This document shows positions 45,774-55,964 of a stretch of 64,000 nucleotides of DNA, piece by piece. How positions within the stretch are numbered: position 1 is the first letter of the stretch; each line of letters begins with the position of its first letter. Where the stretch lies: assembly GCF_000419525.1 (NCBI RefSeq), contig NZ_ATTE01000001.1:558001-622000 (forward strand). The letters run 5' to 3'. A program made the position numbers and the translations under genes. The notes under the pieces are model-generated. The model searched no databases, was not told where the DNA came from, and saw only the letters and a program-made list of their open reading frames with translations. Origin of the DNA: Leucothrix mucor DSM 2157 (GTDB lineage: Bacteria > Pseudomonadota > Gammaproteobacteria > Thiotrichales > Thiotrichaceae).

Positions 45774-47279
45774 ATGATCACTTTAGCCACTTTAAATGCA
45801 CGCTATATCCATACTGCGTTCGGATTACGTTACCTCTATGCAAACCTTGGTGAGCTGCAGGCACAGACGGTGATGCGTGAATTTACGATTCACGAAATGC
45901 CGCTCAATATTGCGGAAAAATTGCTAAGCGATCAACCTACAATTATTGGCATCAGTGTGTATATTTGGAACGTGCGTGAAGTCACTGAGTTGGTTGGAGT
46001 GCTCAAGCAAATTGCGCCTCAGGTGAAAATCGTGTTGGGCGGGCCGGAAGTGAGCCATCCGCCTGATTTACCTGATGTGGCTGAGTTGGCCGATTATGTG
46101 ATTACAGGGCCGGGTGAGCTAAGCTTTCGTCAATTGTGTGAGCAACTGCTACAAGGCCAAAAGCCGTTGAACCGGATTATTAGTGGTGTGTCGGTGCCAC
46201 TTGATCAACTGCAGTTGCCTTATCAGTTCTACTTGGAAGAGGACCTGGCTAATCGCATCACGTATGTAGAAGCCTCGCGTGGGTGCCCGTTTAAGTGCGA
46301 GTTCTGTTTGTCGGCTTTAGATAAAACAGCCAAGCCATTTGAGCTGGGAGCCTTTTTGGATGAAATGGATTCCTTGTATCAACGCGGCGCGCGCAATTTT
46401 AAGTTTATCGATCGGACGTTTAATCTGAAGGTAAAAACCTCGGTAGCGATTCTGGAATTTTTCTTAGAGCGGATGGACGAGGATTTATACCTTCATTTTG
46501 AAGTGATTCCGGATAATCTACCGGATGCTTTAAAAGACATGCTCAAGCGCTTCCCGCCTAATCGTCTGCAATTTGAAATTGGGGTACAAACTTTCGATCC
46601 ACAAATTCAGGATTTGATTAGTCGCCGTCAGGATAACGACAAAACGATCAAAAATCTGCTGTGGCTACGGGAGCATACTGGCGCGCACTTACATACTGAT
46701 CTGATCTTCGGTTTACCGGGCGATACACTGGAGAATTTTGGTAAAAGTTTTGATCAGTTAGCCTTGTTGCGACCACAGGAAATCCAGCTGGGCATTTTAA
46801 AACGTTTGCGTGGTGCGCCAATTAACCGCCACAGTGAAGACTACCAGCTGCGCTATAACCCGCATCCTCCCTACAATATTCTTAGCACTCGCGATATTGA
46901 CTTTAGCACCATGCAGCGAGTGAATCGCTTGGCGCGCTACTGGGATATGATTGCCAATTCCGGGCGCTTTACAGTGAGTTTGCCGGTGATTTTAGGGGAT
47001 CAGCCATTTGTGCGTTTTCTGGCTTTGTCTGATGCGCTCTATATCGCTTCAAACAGTACTTGGAAAATCAATTTACAGCGCTTGTTTGATTTGATTCATG
47101 TGGTTTCGACGGATGTCTTGGTGTTGGATAAGGCAGAATTAGAAGCGGCGTTACTAGAAGATTATCAGCGCTCAGGGCAGAAAGGTGAGCCGGCGTTTGT
47201 GAAGCAGAAAGCGGTGGTTACTGGTAAAAAAATGGGTAAAGGGACTGCGAATAAACGCCAGCAGTTACACAACCAGTAA
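45774..47279 (+). CDS. B12-binding domain radical SAM protein (DUF4080 type)
   Basis: A 501-residue protein. The N-terminal cobalamin-binding-like domain (1-140) starts MITLATLNARYIHTAFGLRYL. A radical SAM core (about 165-390) has the cluster motif CPFKCEFC in YVEASRGCPFKCEFCLSA. The C-terminal region matches DUF4080 proteins. The substrate is unknown. The B12 domain lacks an obvious DxHxxG, so cobalamin may bind base-off without His or not at all. The C-terminal tail is basic. A heptanucleotide array begins 10 nt after the stop. Confidence 0.85.
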   Translation: MITLATLNARYIHTAFGLRYLYANLGELQAQTVMREFTIHEMPLNIAEKLLSDQPTIIGISVYIWNVREVTELVGVLKQIAPQVKIVLGGPEVSHPPDLPDVAELADYVITGPGELSFRQLCEQLLQGQKPLNRIISGVSVPLDQLQLPYQFYLEEDLANRITYVEASRGCPFKCEFCLSALDKTAKPFELGAFLDEMDSLYQRGARNFKFIDRTFNLKVKTSVAILEFFLERMDEDLYLHFEVIPDNLPDALKDMLKRFPPNRLQFEIGVQTFDPQIQDLISRRQDNDKTIKNLLWLREHTGAHLHTDLIFGLPGDTLENFGKSFDQLALLRPQEIQLGILKRLRGAPINRHSEDYQLRYNPHPPYNILSTRDIDFSTMQRVNRLARYWDMIANSGRFTVSLPVILGDQPFVRFLALSDALYIASNSTWKINLQRLFDLIHVVSTDVLVLDKAELEAALLEDYQRSGQKGEPAFVKQKAVVTGKKMGKGTANKRQQLHNQ

Positions 47280-47288
47280 ATCATTGGC

Positions 47289-47407
47289 GATTACGGATTA
47301 CGGATTACGGATTACGGATTACGGATTACGGATTACGGATTACGGATTACGGATTACGGATTACGGATTACGGATTACGGATTACGGATTACGGATTACG
47401 GATTACG
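47289..47407. repeat. 17 perfect tandem copies of a 7-bp repeat (GATTACG)
   Basis: 119 bp of GATTACG repeated 17 times without a mismatch, lying between the radical SAM stop and the terminator. The array is intergenic, carries no reading frame, and is not a CRISPR array since no spacers exist. Perfect identity implies recent expansion by slippage. Confidence 0.98.
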
Positions 47408-47477
47408 GAGTGCTGAGGAATATTTTGTGACTTGGCTTGGTGCTGAAAAGCTTGGCCATTGAGATAAAGTCAGGCAC

Positions 47478-47517
47478 AAAAAGGCTCCCATTGATTAGAT
47501 CAAGTGGGAGCCTTTTT
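47478..47517. terminator. Bidirectional Rho-independent terminator
   Basis: AAAAAGGCTCCCA pairs with TGGGAGCCTTTTT (13 bp) and is extended by an inner TTGAT/ATCAA pairing across one bulged base. It serves the radical SAM gene and the convergent gabD. Confidence 0.95.
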
Positions 47518-47528
47518 TCAGCTAAGTC

Positions 47529-48977
47529 TTAAACAGACATGCAGATGTATTTGGTTTCGAGGTATTCATCGATTCCATGGTGTGAGCCTTCACGGCCCAA
47601 GCCAGAGGACTTGATACCACCAAATGGTGCTACTTCAGTAGAAATCAGACCGGTGTTTACTCCCACCATGCCGTATTCCAGTGCTTCTGACACCTTCCAA
47701 ACACGTGACAAGTCACGAGCGTAGAAGTAAGCCGCCAGACCAAATTCAGTATCATTCGCCTGATGAATAACATCATCAACGGTTTTGAAGCGGAATAGTG
47801 GTGCTAATGGACCAAATGTTTCTTCACGAGCAACCAGCATGGAGCTATCAACGTTAGTTACAATCGTTGGCTGGAAGAAGGTACCACCCAATTCATGCAC
47901 ATCACCACCGGTTAAGATGGTGGCGCCTTTATCAACCGCATCTTTCAGATGTGTTTTAACTTTAGTGATGGCGGCATCGCTGATCAGTGGTCCGGTAGTA
48001 ACTCCTTCATCTAATCCGCTACCCACTTTCAGTTTGCCAACTGCAATTGCCAATTTCTCAGCGAACTGATCGTAAACTGCGTCTTGCACATAAATTCGGT
48101 TAGCGCAGACACAAGTCTGGCCAGCGTTACGGTATTTTGAAATCATGGCGCCTTCGATGGCTGCATCAATATCAGCGTCATCAAATACAATAAATGGCGC
48201 GTTTCCGCCCAGCTCCAAAGACATTTTCTTAACTGTTGGCGCACACTGAGCCATCAACTTGATACCAACACCGGTTGAACCAGTGAAGGACAGTTTACGC
48301 ACGATTGGGCTGCTGGTTAGTACACCACCGATAGCTACGGCGTCACCTGTTACAATGTTCAGTACGCCAGCTGGAATGCCTGCGCGCTCTGCAAGCTCTG
48401 CCAATGCAAAGGCAGAATAAGGCGTTTCAGCCGCAGGTTTGATAACCATTGTGCAGCCAGCAGCTAGTGCCGCGCCGGCTTTACGGGTAATCATTGCCGC
48501 AGGGAAGTTCCATGGCGTAATAGCCGCAGTAACACCGATTGGTTGTTTTAATACAAGAATGCGCTTATCCGGCTGGTGGCCAGGAACGGTTTCACCGTAT
48601 ACACGTTTTGCTTCTTCCCCAAACCACTCAATAAAAGAGGCCGCATAAGCAATCTCGCCTTTGGCTTCTGGCAGTGGCTTACCCTGTTCCAAGGTCATGA
48701 TCATGCCTAGATCATCTTGATTTTCCATCATCAGCTCAAACCAGCGACGCATTTTGTTCGCACGGTCTTTTGCCGTCAGCGCACGCCATGCAGGCAGTGC
48801 AGCATTTGCAGCATCAATGGCGCGTTGCGTTTCTTGCTCGCCCATATTCGGGACGGTGCCAAGTACGTCGCCATTCGCAGGGTTAGTCACTTCAATTGTT
48901 GAAGCGTTATCTGCGTCAAGCCACTCGCCGTTGATGTAACATTTTTGATGAAGCAGCTTGGAGTCGTTTGGTTGCAT
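47529..48977 (-). CDS. gabD: NAD(P)+-dependent succinate-semialdehyde dehydrogenase
   Basis: A 482-residue aldehyde dehydrogenase, close to GabD in length and motifs. The catalytic Glu is in SLELGGNAPFIVFDDAD, the nucleophilic Cys in YRNAGQTCVCANRI, and PWNFPAAMITRKAGAALAAGC is typical of GabD. It oxidises succinate semialdehyde to succinate in the GABA shunt. AGAGGA lies 7 nt before the ATG. No GABA transaminase gene is adjacent. Confidence 0.9.
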   Translation of the reverse strand: MQPNDSKLLHQKCYINGEWLDADNASTIEVTNPANGDVLGTVPNMGEQETQRAIDAANAALPAWRALTAKDRANKMRRWFELMMENQDDLGMIMTLEQGKPLPEAKGEIAYAASFIEWFGEEAKRVYGETVPGHQPDKRILVLKQPIGVTAAITPWNFPAAMITRKAGAALAAGCTMVIKPAAETPYSAFALAELAERAGIPAGVLNIVTGDAVAIGGVLTSSPIVRKLSFTGSTGVGIKLMAQCAPTVKKMSLELGGNAPFIVFDDADIDAAIEGAMISKYRNAGQTCVCANRIYVQDAVYDQFAEKLAIAVGKLKVGSGLDEGVTTGPLISDAAITKVKTHLKDAVDKGATILTGGDVHELGGTFFQPTIVTNVDSSMLVAREETFGPLAPLFRFKTVDDVIHQANDTEFGLAAYFYARDLSRVWKVSEALEYGMVGVNTGLISTEVAPFGGIKSSGLGREGSHHGIDEYLETKYICMSV

Positions 48978-49222
48978 TAAAATGTCCTCTGAGATCTTGA
49001 ATAGAATGGGGTAAACCGGATCGGATTTCCGGTCACGGTAACGGGTGTACTATTAGATCATAAAACCAATTAGATAGTGGTGCCAGTTTGAATTTCTTAA
49101 TAAAGCCAGTACTGGGCTGAGAGGGGCGTGAGCTGAGAAGCTAAAACGGTATGGGGAGTCTAAAAAAGACTGTGGTTTTGGAGGCAGGAACTAGCGAAGT
49201 AGAGGGTGAGTAAAAGTAAAAA

Positions 49223-49251
49223 GCAAGGCGCAGAAGGGTATCTGGCCTTGC
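49223..49251 (-). terminator. Terminator of the cytochrome c gene
   Basis: The stem GCAAGGC/GCCTTGC extends inward with CAGA/TCTG across one bulge. On the minus strand it is followed by TTTTTACTTTT. It lies 22 nt past the cytochrome stop. Confidence 0.85.
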
Positions 49252-49273
49252 CATATCAGAGATATACAGCTGT

Positions 49274-49603
49274 TTATTCAACAGAAGATAAGTACTCTGA
49301 GATTGCTTCGATTTCTTCAGCAGTCACGGCTGCTACCAAAGGCATCATCGCTGCAGTCATACCACCGGTGCGTACGCCTTCTTTGATCATGGTAGTTTGG
49401 GCAATCAAGTACTCTTTATTCTGGCCAGCCAGCTTAGGGTACGTAGGAATAATAGGCGCTTTACCTTCAGCGCCATGACAAGTCACACATAACTTTTCTG
49501 TGTATAGCGCTTTTCCGTCAGCGGCCATTGCAGAAGATGCGCCCAAGCTTGCAATAACTGCTGCACTTAATAACAGGCCATTTACAGTGTTCGTCAGTTT
49601 CAT
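49274..49603 (-). CDS. Small periplasmic class I cytochrome c
   Basis: A 109-residue protein with a signal peptide ending SAMAA. The heme motif is CVTCH, and the likely axial Met lies in GGMTAAMMPLVAAV. The sequence resembles cytochrome c-553/c4-half monoheme proteins (GKALYTEKLCVTCHGAEGK ... YPKLAGQNKEYL). It would carry electrons in the periplasm. The ATG at 49603 is used because AAGGAAA lies 6 nt upstream. It is monocistronic with its own terminator. Confidence 0.92.
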   Translation of the reverse strand: MKLTNTVNGLLLSAAVIASLGASSAMAADGKALYTEKLCVTCHGAEGKAPIIPTYPKLAGQNKEYLIAQTTMIKEGVRTGGMTAAMMPLVAAVTAEEIEAISEYLSSVE

Positions 49604-49786
49604 AAGTATTTCCTTATTAATTATTAAATTCTGTTCGCGCAATGCGCTAGTAGCCAGCTAATCATTGACCTGAAGGGCTACTTAGTCAATATCACTTAGA
49701 GAATGAATTATTAAAGGATGGGTGACTTATTGTTAATCACCCATTTACCTTTAGTTGACCTAAGTCATTGACAGAATGGTTTAATT

Positions 49787-50815
49787 TTAAGGCTGTGACT
49801 CATTCAGTAGATTCTCTACCTGAGAGGTGTAGCGCATGGCCAGATCAAACAATAAAGTACCATCTGCTGCCGTGCCGGATGGTCCTGGCGCTGAGTCATA
49901 AACAATTGCCTGTGCGCCTGTTTGCTGAATCTTAAAAATGAGATTTTGCAGACGGATTTTGTAGTCTTCCTGAGTCACGTCATTAAAGTAATCATTGACG
50001 CTGCTATTAACCCAAACATAATTCGGTAGCTCAGGGCTAACATCTGTTTCAAAGCGTCCTAGAAGATCGCATAAGGTGTTACCACCAACGCCGCTTTGAA
50101 CAATTTTGGCGTCTGGAAAACGCAGTGCTAAGCGGTCTCTAATCACACCATCAGCAAACCAGCTATCACCTAACAACACATGGGTGCCATCATTTGTAAT
50201 GCTATTGGCAACACTGCGATACCCATAATCGGCAATGGCTTTGTAACCAAGCTCATTCGGGTGGCTTGGATCAAAGTAAAAGTTCCAGAGGTTTTGGCCT
50301 GCCAATACCGGGCTCACTAGAGCCGTCGCTCCGGTAAGTGTAATGGTAGTGGCATCCAGTGATGCTATTTGAGCAACATTGTAGTCTAGGTTTTCACTCA
50401 GGTAGGTAATCAGTTGATTAGGTACCAGCGCTGTTGTGGAATCAACTTTTAAGGTTGTAGCACCTGCAGGGGCATCGGCTGTGACGGTTAAGTCAAGAAA
50501 CCCACCTGTTTCACCTGCCAAGGTCAGGTCGCCATTGGTATCAGCTTGGCTGATCACATAAGCCTGATTTCTCAGAAGTCCATAATGCCTTTTCACCCAA
50601 ATAAATGGCTCAATGGGTTCGGCAATGGTCTCACAGCTAACCGTCGTAGCGGAGCCATCCGTATCGCCGCCATCCTCGGTTGTTTTTGGGTCATCCTTTG
50701 TATCTTCATATGAGTTAGCAGCGGTATCGTGGTAGTCGACTTTGGAGTCGCCAGCGCAGCCATGCAGGAAAAGCAGGCTACACAGTAATATCGGGGTAAG
50801 CAGTATCCTTTTCAT
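49787..50815 (-). CDS. Lipoprotein with SGNH-hydrolase blocks in permuted order
   Basis: A 342-residue lipoprotein (lipobox FLHGC, Cys20) with an acidic linker (about 25-60). All four SGNH blocks can be found, but block V comes first: FDPSHPNELGY (D182, H185). Then follow block I LLGDSWFAD (Ser218), block II SGVGGNT and block III VNSSVNDYF (N274). In normal SGNH/GDSL hydrolases block V is C-terminal, so the domain looks circularly permuted. SGNH enzymes hydrolyse acyl esters on lipids or glycans. ATG 50815 has AAAGGA upstream and gives a normal lipoprotein signal. Confidence 0.65.
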   Translation of the reverse strand: MKRILLTPILLCSLLFLHGCAGDSKVDYHDTAANSYEDTKDDPKTTEDGGDTDGSATTVSCETIAEPIEPFIWVKRHYGLLRNQAYVISQADTNGDLTLAGETGGFLDLTVTADAPAGATTLKVDSTTALVPNQLITYLSENLDYNVAQIASLDATTITLTGATALVSPVLAGQNLWNFYFDPSHPNELGYKAIADYGYRSVANSITNDGTHVLLGDSWFADGVIRDRLALRFPDAKIVQSGVGGNTLCDLLGRFETDVSPELPNYVWVNSSVNDYFNDVTQEDYKIRLQNLIFKIQQTGAQAIVYDSAPGPSGTAADGTLLFDLAMRYTSQVENLLNESQP

Positions 50816-51116
50816 TCGAGGTCCTTTCAAAATTTTCATTGTTATTGGATGTATGTGTTTTCAAAGGCAGTTTAGGTGGCTTGAGTCTTGGTTGCGTGTG
50901 CCAGAGGGAGGAGACGAAGCCTTTTATTGATGAGTGGGCTTGTATTCGATTTATGAAGCTAAACACAAGAATGGACTTCGGCTAACTAATAGCCATTTCG
51001 CTGCGTTTTATGTATTATTTGCCCGAAAAAAAACGATTCAAACCGTTAGCGGTTTCCGGTGATAAAAAGGCGTGAATAATTAGGAGCCTTGTGTTGCGCA
51101 AGGGGAGAGGGAGTGT
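50816..51116. other. 301-bp divergent intergenic region
   Basis: Promoter region between the SGNH-like lipoprotein and the C39-like peptidase. It holds a 6-bp hairpin AAACCG-TTAG-CGGTTT (51040-51055), preceded on the plus strand by an eight-A run. On the minus strand this is hairpin, 6 nt, then T8, a weak terminator shape. Nothing else was recognised. Confidence 0.45.
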
Positions 51117-51761
51117 ATGAAGTCGTTAATTCGTAAGTGTTTAGGTTCGTTACTGCTAGTTAGCATGAGTGTGTGCGCAAATGAATCCAATGATCCGTCC
51201 GGAGAATTATTTCTCCTTAGAAAGGCAGGTGATTTGTCTAATTGCGGGCCGATTACTGCATTAATGGCTCGTCAGTATGCTGATCGAAGTTTTGATGTGG
51301 AGAGTCTGTCAGGAGAAGTCATTAAGGCCCGTAAACTATTAGCGGATTATCGCCACCGACCTTCTAGCAAAGATAATGAGGGCTGGTGGAGCTTAAAAGA
51401 TATACAAGTCTATCTGCGTTTTATGGGGGTAAGTAGTCAGCGTGGTGATCTCATTCGTGGTCGAAACTACATCGAACTGAAAAAAGTGATTGATCAGAAA
51501 AAAGTAGCCATTATCAATGTAAATATGAATGACTTACCTCGCGGCAATGAGACCGGAAAGCCTTACGGCACCTTCTATGTACCATTTGGCTGGGGGCATT
51601 TTATTGCTATTGTCGGTTATCAGGAAAAAAATGGAGAGTTGTATTTTGAGACGCATGACTCTTTTTCACCTCAAGGCAAAAGTCGCCTGTATTTAGCGAA
51701 ACATCTTGAGAGAGCCATAAAGCGTTATAATCCTTACTACCTTGAGGTCGCGCCTAGTTAA
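51117..51761 (+). CDS. Secreted C39-like cysteine peptidase
   Basis: A 214-residue exported protein with a signal peptide ending near VCA. The papain-like/C39 layout is seen: nucleophile C43 in LSNCGPITALMA, His161 in GWGHFIAIVGY, and Asp181 in ETHDSF. C39-type domains cleave double-glycine leader peptides or act as stand-alone peptidases or inhibitor-like proteins; here no ABC transporter is fused. The substrate is unknown. GGGAG precedes the ATG. The hybrid kinase gene begins 160 nt later and need not be related. Confidence 0.65.
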   Translation: MKSLIRKCLGSLLLVSMSVCANESNDPSGELFLLRKAGDLSNCGPITALMARQYADRSFDVESLSGEVIKARKLLADYRHRPSSKDNEGWWSLKDIQVYLRFMGVSSQRGDLIRGRNYIELKKVIDQKKVAIINVNMNDLPRGNETGKPYGTFYVPFGWGHFIAIVGYQEKNGELYFETHDSFSPQGKSRLYLAKHLERAIKRYNPYYLEVAPS

Positions 51762-51921
51762 TGGCTGTCAGTGTTCGTTCCTCGCATTTCGTCAGTTGGC
51801 TGATTAGCTTATTAGAGTTTCCTTATTGTTATGGTACTCTATTAAGCATTAATCAAAATAGCATCCGAGCTTTGAGGGCTCCGGTGTTTAATGAAATCGA
51901 CTGCAGAATAATAAAAATATT

Positions 51922-53622
51922 ATGGATATAGTGTGCAAACCAACGCAGACAGACGCTCAGGAGTTACATGACCCTGAGCATCAGCAACTCAAAAAGCAGC
52001 TCGCCTCTCAGGAACGTGAGATTGAACGACTGCGTAAAGATCTTGATATTGCCGAACAAAAATTAGCACATGGCCTGAGCGCTAAAATGGCGTTTCTGAA
52101 TAATATGAATCATGAGATTCGTACGCCCATGAATGGCATTATTGGTATGTCAGCGCTATTGGCAGAGTCCGATCTCAGTCCCCGTCAGCATAGCCATAAT
52201 CAAATAATTTTAGAGTCAGCCAGAGGCTTATTCCGCGTATTAGAAGATACGATGGATCTTGCAGAGCTTGAGGCTAACCAGCTCACACTTAATCCTGAGC
52301 GTTTCAACTTTCATGAAATGGCCAGCAAAGTGTTAACTACGATGGCACCGTTAGCCGCTGAGAAAAATATTGAGTTAATCGGTGCAATTGATGAGGATAT
52401 GCCAGAAACACTAATTTCGGATGCTGGACGGATTAAGCAAATTCTGCAAAATCTGATTAGTATTGCGATCAAGTTCACGGAGAAAGGGCACGTCTACGCT
52501 TCGGGTAATGTTTTATCGCGACATGGTGAATTCGTTACCTTGCGATTTGAGGTGATTGATACCGGTGGCGGTTTGACTCATGATCTTATCGATGAGTTAT
52601 TTTCTTTAAAGCAAAATCAAATTCAGCGGAAGGATTTCGGACACCACGGAACCGGGCTTAGTTTATCCATCAGTCGTCGCTTAGTGGGCCTGTTTAGAGG
52701 CAAAATGGGCGCAGAGCCAGATATTGGCCACGGCAGTAAGTTTTGGTTTGAGATACCTGTTTATGGGGCTGAAGGTGTTCGGGAAGTTACGACTAGGGCA
52801 GGTCATTGCGCTGTATTTCAGGCCAATCTTCCAAATGATGACTACCTAAGCCATTTATTGACTAGTTTATATGGATCGCTTCAGCAAGCTAGCTCACTGC
52901 AAGAGCTTACCCGTTGGGCTGAAGATCCCAAGCAATCATTTAGTAAATTCTTAGTAGATGTTGATGCACTAACTCCTGATGAGCAAAATTATCTGTTTGA
53001 ATTTGTCGCCAACTCGCCTCTGGATAGCAAGCGTTGGGTAATGCTGTGCAACGAAAATGATGACGTGGCAAACAGGTCGTACGCTAATAAAGTCCATGGC
53101 TGGTCTGTGATCGCGCGTCCTTGGTCCCGATTCAAATTACGCATTGCCCTCACGCAAAATACTGCTCATGACTTTGATCCGCTAACGGTTCCAAGCCATC
53201 AGCCCTTGGAAAAGGGGCAAACTCAACCCAGACAGAACCCACATATTCTCTTGGTTGAAGATAACCGCGTGAATCAAATGGTTGCGAAAGCCATTTTGAA
53301 TAAGCTGAATGCCAAAGTGACGATTGCCAATGATGGTATCGAAGCGATTGAGCAATATCTTGAGCATGAGTTTGATTTGGTGCTGATGGATATCAGTATG
53401 CCAAGAATGGATGGTGTGGAAGCGACATGTGAACTTAAGAATATGATGAATGCAGGTGCTAAGCGGGTGCCAGTGGTCGCGTTGACGGCTAATGCGATGT
53501 CGGATTCTAAAGAAAAATACCTCAGCCTTGGCTTAGATGATTATTTAGCAAAGCCATTTCAGGCCCCACAACTCAAACGCATATTGGATAAGTGGTTACT
53601 CCCCAAAAATCGTAATCTCTAA
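51922..53622 (+). CDS. Hybrid histidine kinase paralogue with altered N-box
   Basis: A 566-residue soluble protein similar throughout to the H-NOX-linked kinase. It has a coiled coil (15-55), HisKA with H64 in [13 protein letters not shown], an HATPase domain, a degenerate middle region, and a C-terminal REC with D490 in LVLMDISMP. The HATPase N-box reads QNLISIAIKFT, where the metal-binding Asn is Ile181 (codon ATT). G1 DTGGGL and G2 GTGLSLSIS are retained. It may be a pseudokinase or weak kinase that dimerises with, or competes with, another one. It has no sensor domain and no adjacent sensor gene. Confidence 0.88.
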   Translation: MDIVCKPTQTDAQELHDPEHQQLKKQLASQEREIERLRKDLDIAEQKLAHGLSAKMAFLNNMNHEIRTPMNGIIGMSALLAESDLSPRQHSHNQIILESARGLFRVLEDTMDLAELEANQLTLNPERFNFHEMASKVLTTMAPLAAEKNIELIGAIDEDMPETLISDAGRIKQILQNLISIAIKFTEKGHVYASGNVLSRHGEFVTLRFEVIDTGGGLTHDLIDELFSLKQNQIQRKDFGHHGTGLSLSISRRLVGLFRGKMGAEPDIGHGSKFWFEIPVYGAEGVREVTTRAGHCAVFQANLPNDDYLSHLLTSLYGSLQQASSLQELTRWAEDPKQSFSKFLVDVDALTPDEQNYLFEFVANSPLDSKRWVMLCNENDDVANRSYANKVHGWSVIARPWSRFKLRIALTQNTAHDFDPLTVPSHQPLEKGQTQPRQNPHILLVEDNRVNQMVAKAILNKLNAKVTIANDGIEAIEQYLEHEFDLVLMDISMPRMDGVEATCELKNMMNAGAKRVPVVALTANAMSDSKEKYLSLGLDDYLAKPFQAPQLKRILDKWLLPKNRNL

Positions 53623-53739
53623 GGTTTAAGTACCGGATAGAAAACCTGATAGTCGATGTTAAAAAAAATTATGGTTCCGTATCGTGAGATGCTATACCAT
53701 AAATTGAAATAGACATTGATTCACGATCAGGAGTGGTAC

Positions 53740-55923
53740 ATGAGTAATCGAATTCAACAGGGTGGCTTGCAAGTTGCAGCCTCATTGCATGCATTAGTTG
53801 ATCAGCAAATCCTTCCGGGCACCGGTATTGACAGCGCTACTTTCTGGCAGCGTTTCGAAACGATTCTGAATGAGCTGGCACCACAGAACAAAGCACTGCT
53901 GGCCAAGCGTGATGCGATTCAGGTGAAACTGGATCAGTGGTATCAGCAAAATCAAGGTCCGATTCAGGACATGGATAGCTACAAATCTTTCCTGCGTGAA
54001 ATCGAATACTTAGTTGATGAAGGTGCTGATTTTAGTATTGGTACTCAAGGCGTCGATGCTGAAATTGCTACCGTAGCGGGCCCACAATTAGTGGTTCCAG
54101 TAAACAATGCACGTTTCGCGCTGAATGCGGCCAATGCGCGCTGGGGCAGCTTGTTTGATGCCTATTATGGTACCGATGCGATTGATGATAGCGAAGGCGC
54201 TGAAAAAACAGCGGCTTATAACCCCGTTCGTGGAGAGCGTGTTGTTGCAACGGCTCAGGCCTTTTTGGATGGCGCAATCCCACTAGCTGAAGGCAAGCAT
54301 GCTGATGTTGCCGCCTACGAGCTAACCGGTGACTCCACTATGTCACTCACCGTTAAACTGCAAGATGGCAGCCAAACTCAATTACAAGACTCTGCAAAAT
54401 TCATTGGCTTCCAAGGTGATGCGGCTGCACCAACTTTGCTGTTGTTTGTGAACAATGGCCTGCACATCGAAGTGTGTATTGATCGCGACTCAGTGATTGG
54501 TCAATCAAACCCTGCTGGTATTAAAGATGTCGTGCTCGAATCTGCAATGAGCACCATTATGGATTGCGAAGATTCGGTCGCTGCAGTTGATGCTGAAGAT
54601 AAAACCTTGGTTTACAGCAACTGGTTAGGCCTGATGAAAGGCGACCTGAGCGAAACCTTTGAGAAAGGTGGCAAGCAGTTAACTCGTCGCATGAACCCTG
54701 ACCGCAGCTACACGGCATTGGATGGTAGCGATTTAAGCCTACACGGCCGCAGTCTGCTGTTGGTTCGTAACGTTGGTCATTTGATGACTAATGATGCGGT
54801 ATTAGATGCTAATGGTGACGAAGTTCCAGAAGGAATGCTGGATGCCATGATCACGACAGCTTGCGCGCTGCATGACTTCAACCACACGGGTGACTTAAGC
54901 AATAGCCGCCAAAACAGCATTTACATTGTTAAGCCAAAAATGCACGGCCCTGAAGAAGTGGCATTTGCTAATACGTTGTTCTCTCGCGTTGAAACGGCAT
55001 TGGGCTTAGCGCCAAACACCATGAAAATTGGTGTAATGGATGAAGAGCGCCGGACTACGGTTAACCTGAAAGCCTGTATCCGTGAAGTAAAAGACCGCAT
55101 TGTATTCATTAATACTGGATTCCTGGATCGCACCGGTGATGAAATTCACACTAGTATGGAAGCGGGCCCATTCCTGCCAAAAGACAATATCAAGCAACAG
55201 CCTTGGATTGCCGCTTATGAAAACTGGAACGTCGATATTGGCTTGGAATGTGGCTTCAGTGGTCATGCGCAAATCGGTAAAGGTATGTGGGCAATGCCGG
55301 ATGAAATGGCAGGTATGTTGGAAGCCAAAATTGGCCACCCAATGGCCGGTGCTAACTGCGCTTGGGTACCTTCTCCAACGGCTGCCACACTGCACGCCAC
55401 GCATTATCATCAAGTGAGTGTGTTTGCTCGCCAAGCTGAACTTGCTTCGCGTGAGCGCGCTAATTTGGATGATATTCTGACCGTGCCACAATTAGGCGAT
55501 ATGGCACTGACGCCAGAGCTGATTCAGGCTGAGTTGGATAATAATGCGCAGGGCTTGTTGGGATATGTAGTGCGCTGGATTAATCAAGGTGTTGGTTGTT
55601 CCAAAGTGCCAGACATCAACAATGTCGGCTTAATGGAAGATCGCGCGACATTGCGTATTTCCAGTCAGCACATTGCTAACTGGTTGCGTCATGGCATTTT
55701 GAATAAAGCACAGGTCATGGAAACGCTGGAGCGTATGGCAGTGGTGGTTGATCAGCAAAACGCAGGCGATGCAGCGTACATTCCAATGACGCCAAATACC
55801 GCTGATAGCATTGCTTTCAAAGCCGCTTGCGACCTGATTTTTGATGGCACGGCTCAGCCCAATGGCTACACTGAGCCACGTTTGCATGCACGTCGTCGGG
55901 AGTTCAAGCAATCGATAGCTTAA
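53740..55923 (+). CDS. glcB: Malate synthase G
   Basis: A 727-residue enzyme that condenses glyoxylate and acetyl-CoA to malate. Motifs of the G isoform include [51 protein letters not shown] and [18 protein letters not shown]. The C-terminal active-site Asp region is [27 protein letters not shown]. Length matches the family (about 725). The ATG at 53740 has AGGAG upstream and removes eight residues from a TTG-started frame. An IclR regulator follows directly and probably controls it. Confidence 0.96.
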   Translation: MSNRIQQGGLQVAASLHALVDQQILPGTGIDSATFWQRFETILNELAPQNKALLAKRDAIQVKLDQWYQQNQGPIQDMDSYKSFLREIEYLVDEGADFSIGTQGVDAEIATVAGPQLVVPVNNARFALNAANARWGSLFDAYYGTDAIDDSEGAEKTAAYNPVRGERVVATAQAFLDGAIPLAEGKHADVAAYELTGDSTMSLTVKLQDGSQTQLQDSAKFIGFQGDAAAPTLLLFVNNGLHIEVCIDRDSVIGQSNPAGIKDVVLESAMSTIMDCEDSVAAVDAEDKTLVYSNWLGLMKGDLSETFEKGGKQLTRRMNPDRSYTALDGSDLSLHGRSLLLVRNVGHLMTNDAVLDANGDEVPEGMLDAMITTACALHDFNHTGDLSNSRQNSIYIVKPKMHGPEEVAFANTLFSRVETALGLAPNTMKIGVMDEERRTTVNLKACIREVKDRIVFINTGFLDRTGDEIHTSMEAGPFLPKDNIKQQPWIAAYENWNVDIGLECGFSGHAQIGKGMWAMPDEMAGMLEAKIGHPMAGANCAWVPSPTAATLHATHYHQVSVFARQAELASRERANLDDILTVPQLGDMALTPELIQAELDNNAQGLLGYVVRWINQGVGCSKVPDINNVGLMEDRATLRISSQHIANWLRHGILNKAQVMETLERMAVVVDQQNAGDAAYIPMTPNTADSIAFKAACDLIFDGTAQPNGYTEPRLHARRREFKQSIA

Positions 55924-55964
55924 AGCCAAGCGCTAAAAGCAAAGCAGGGGGCTCGGTTCAATCA

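Noticed and set aside
47289-47407. CRISPR array
   Set aside because: The 7-bp units are directly abutting with no spacers and no cas genes are near.
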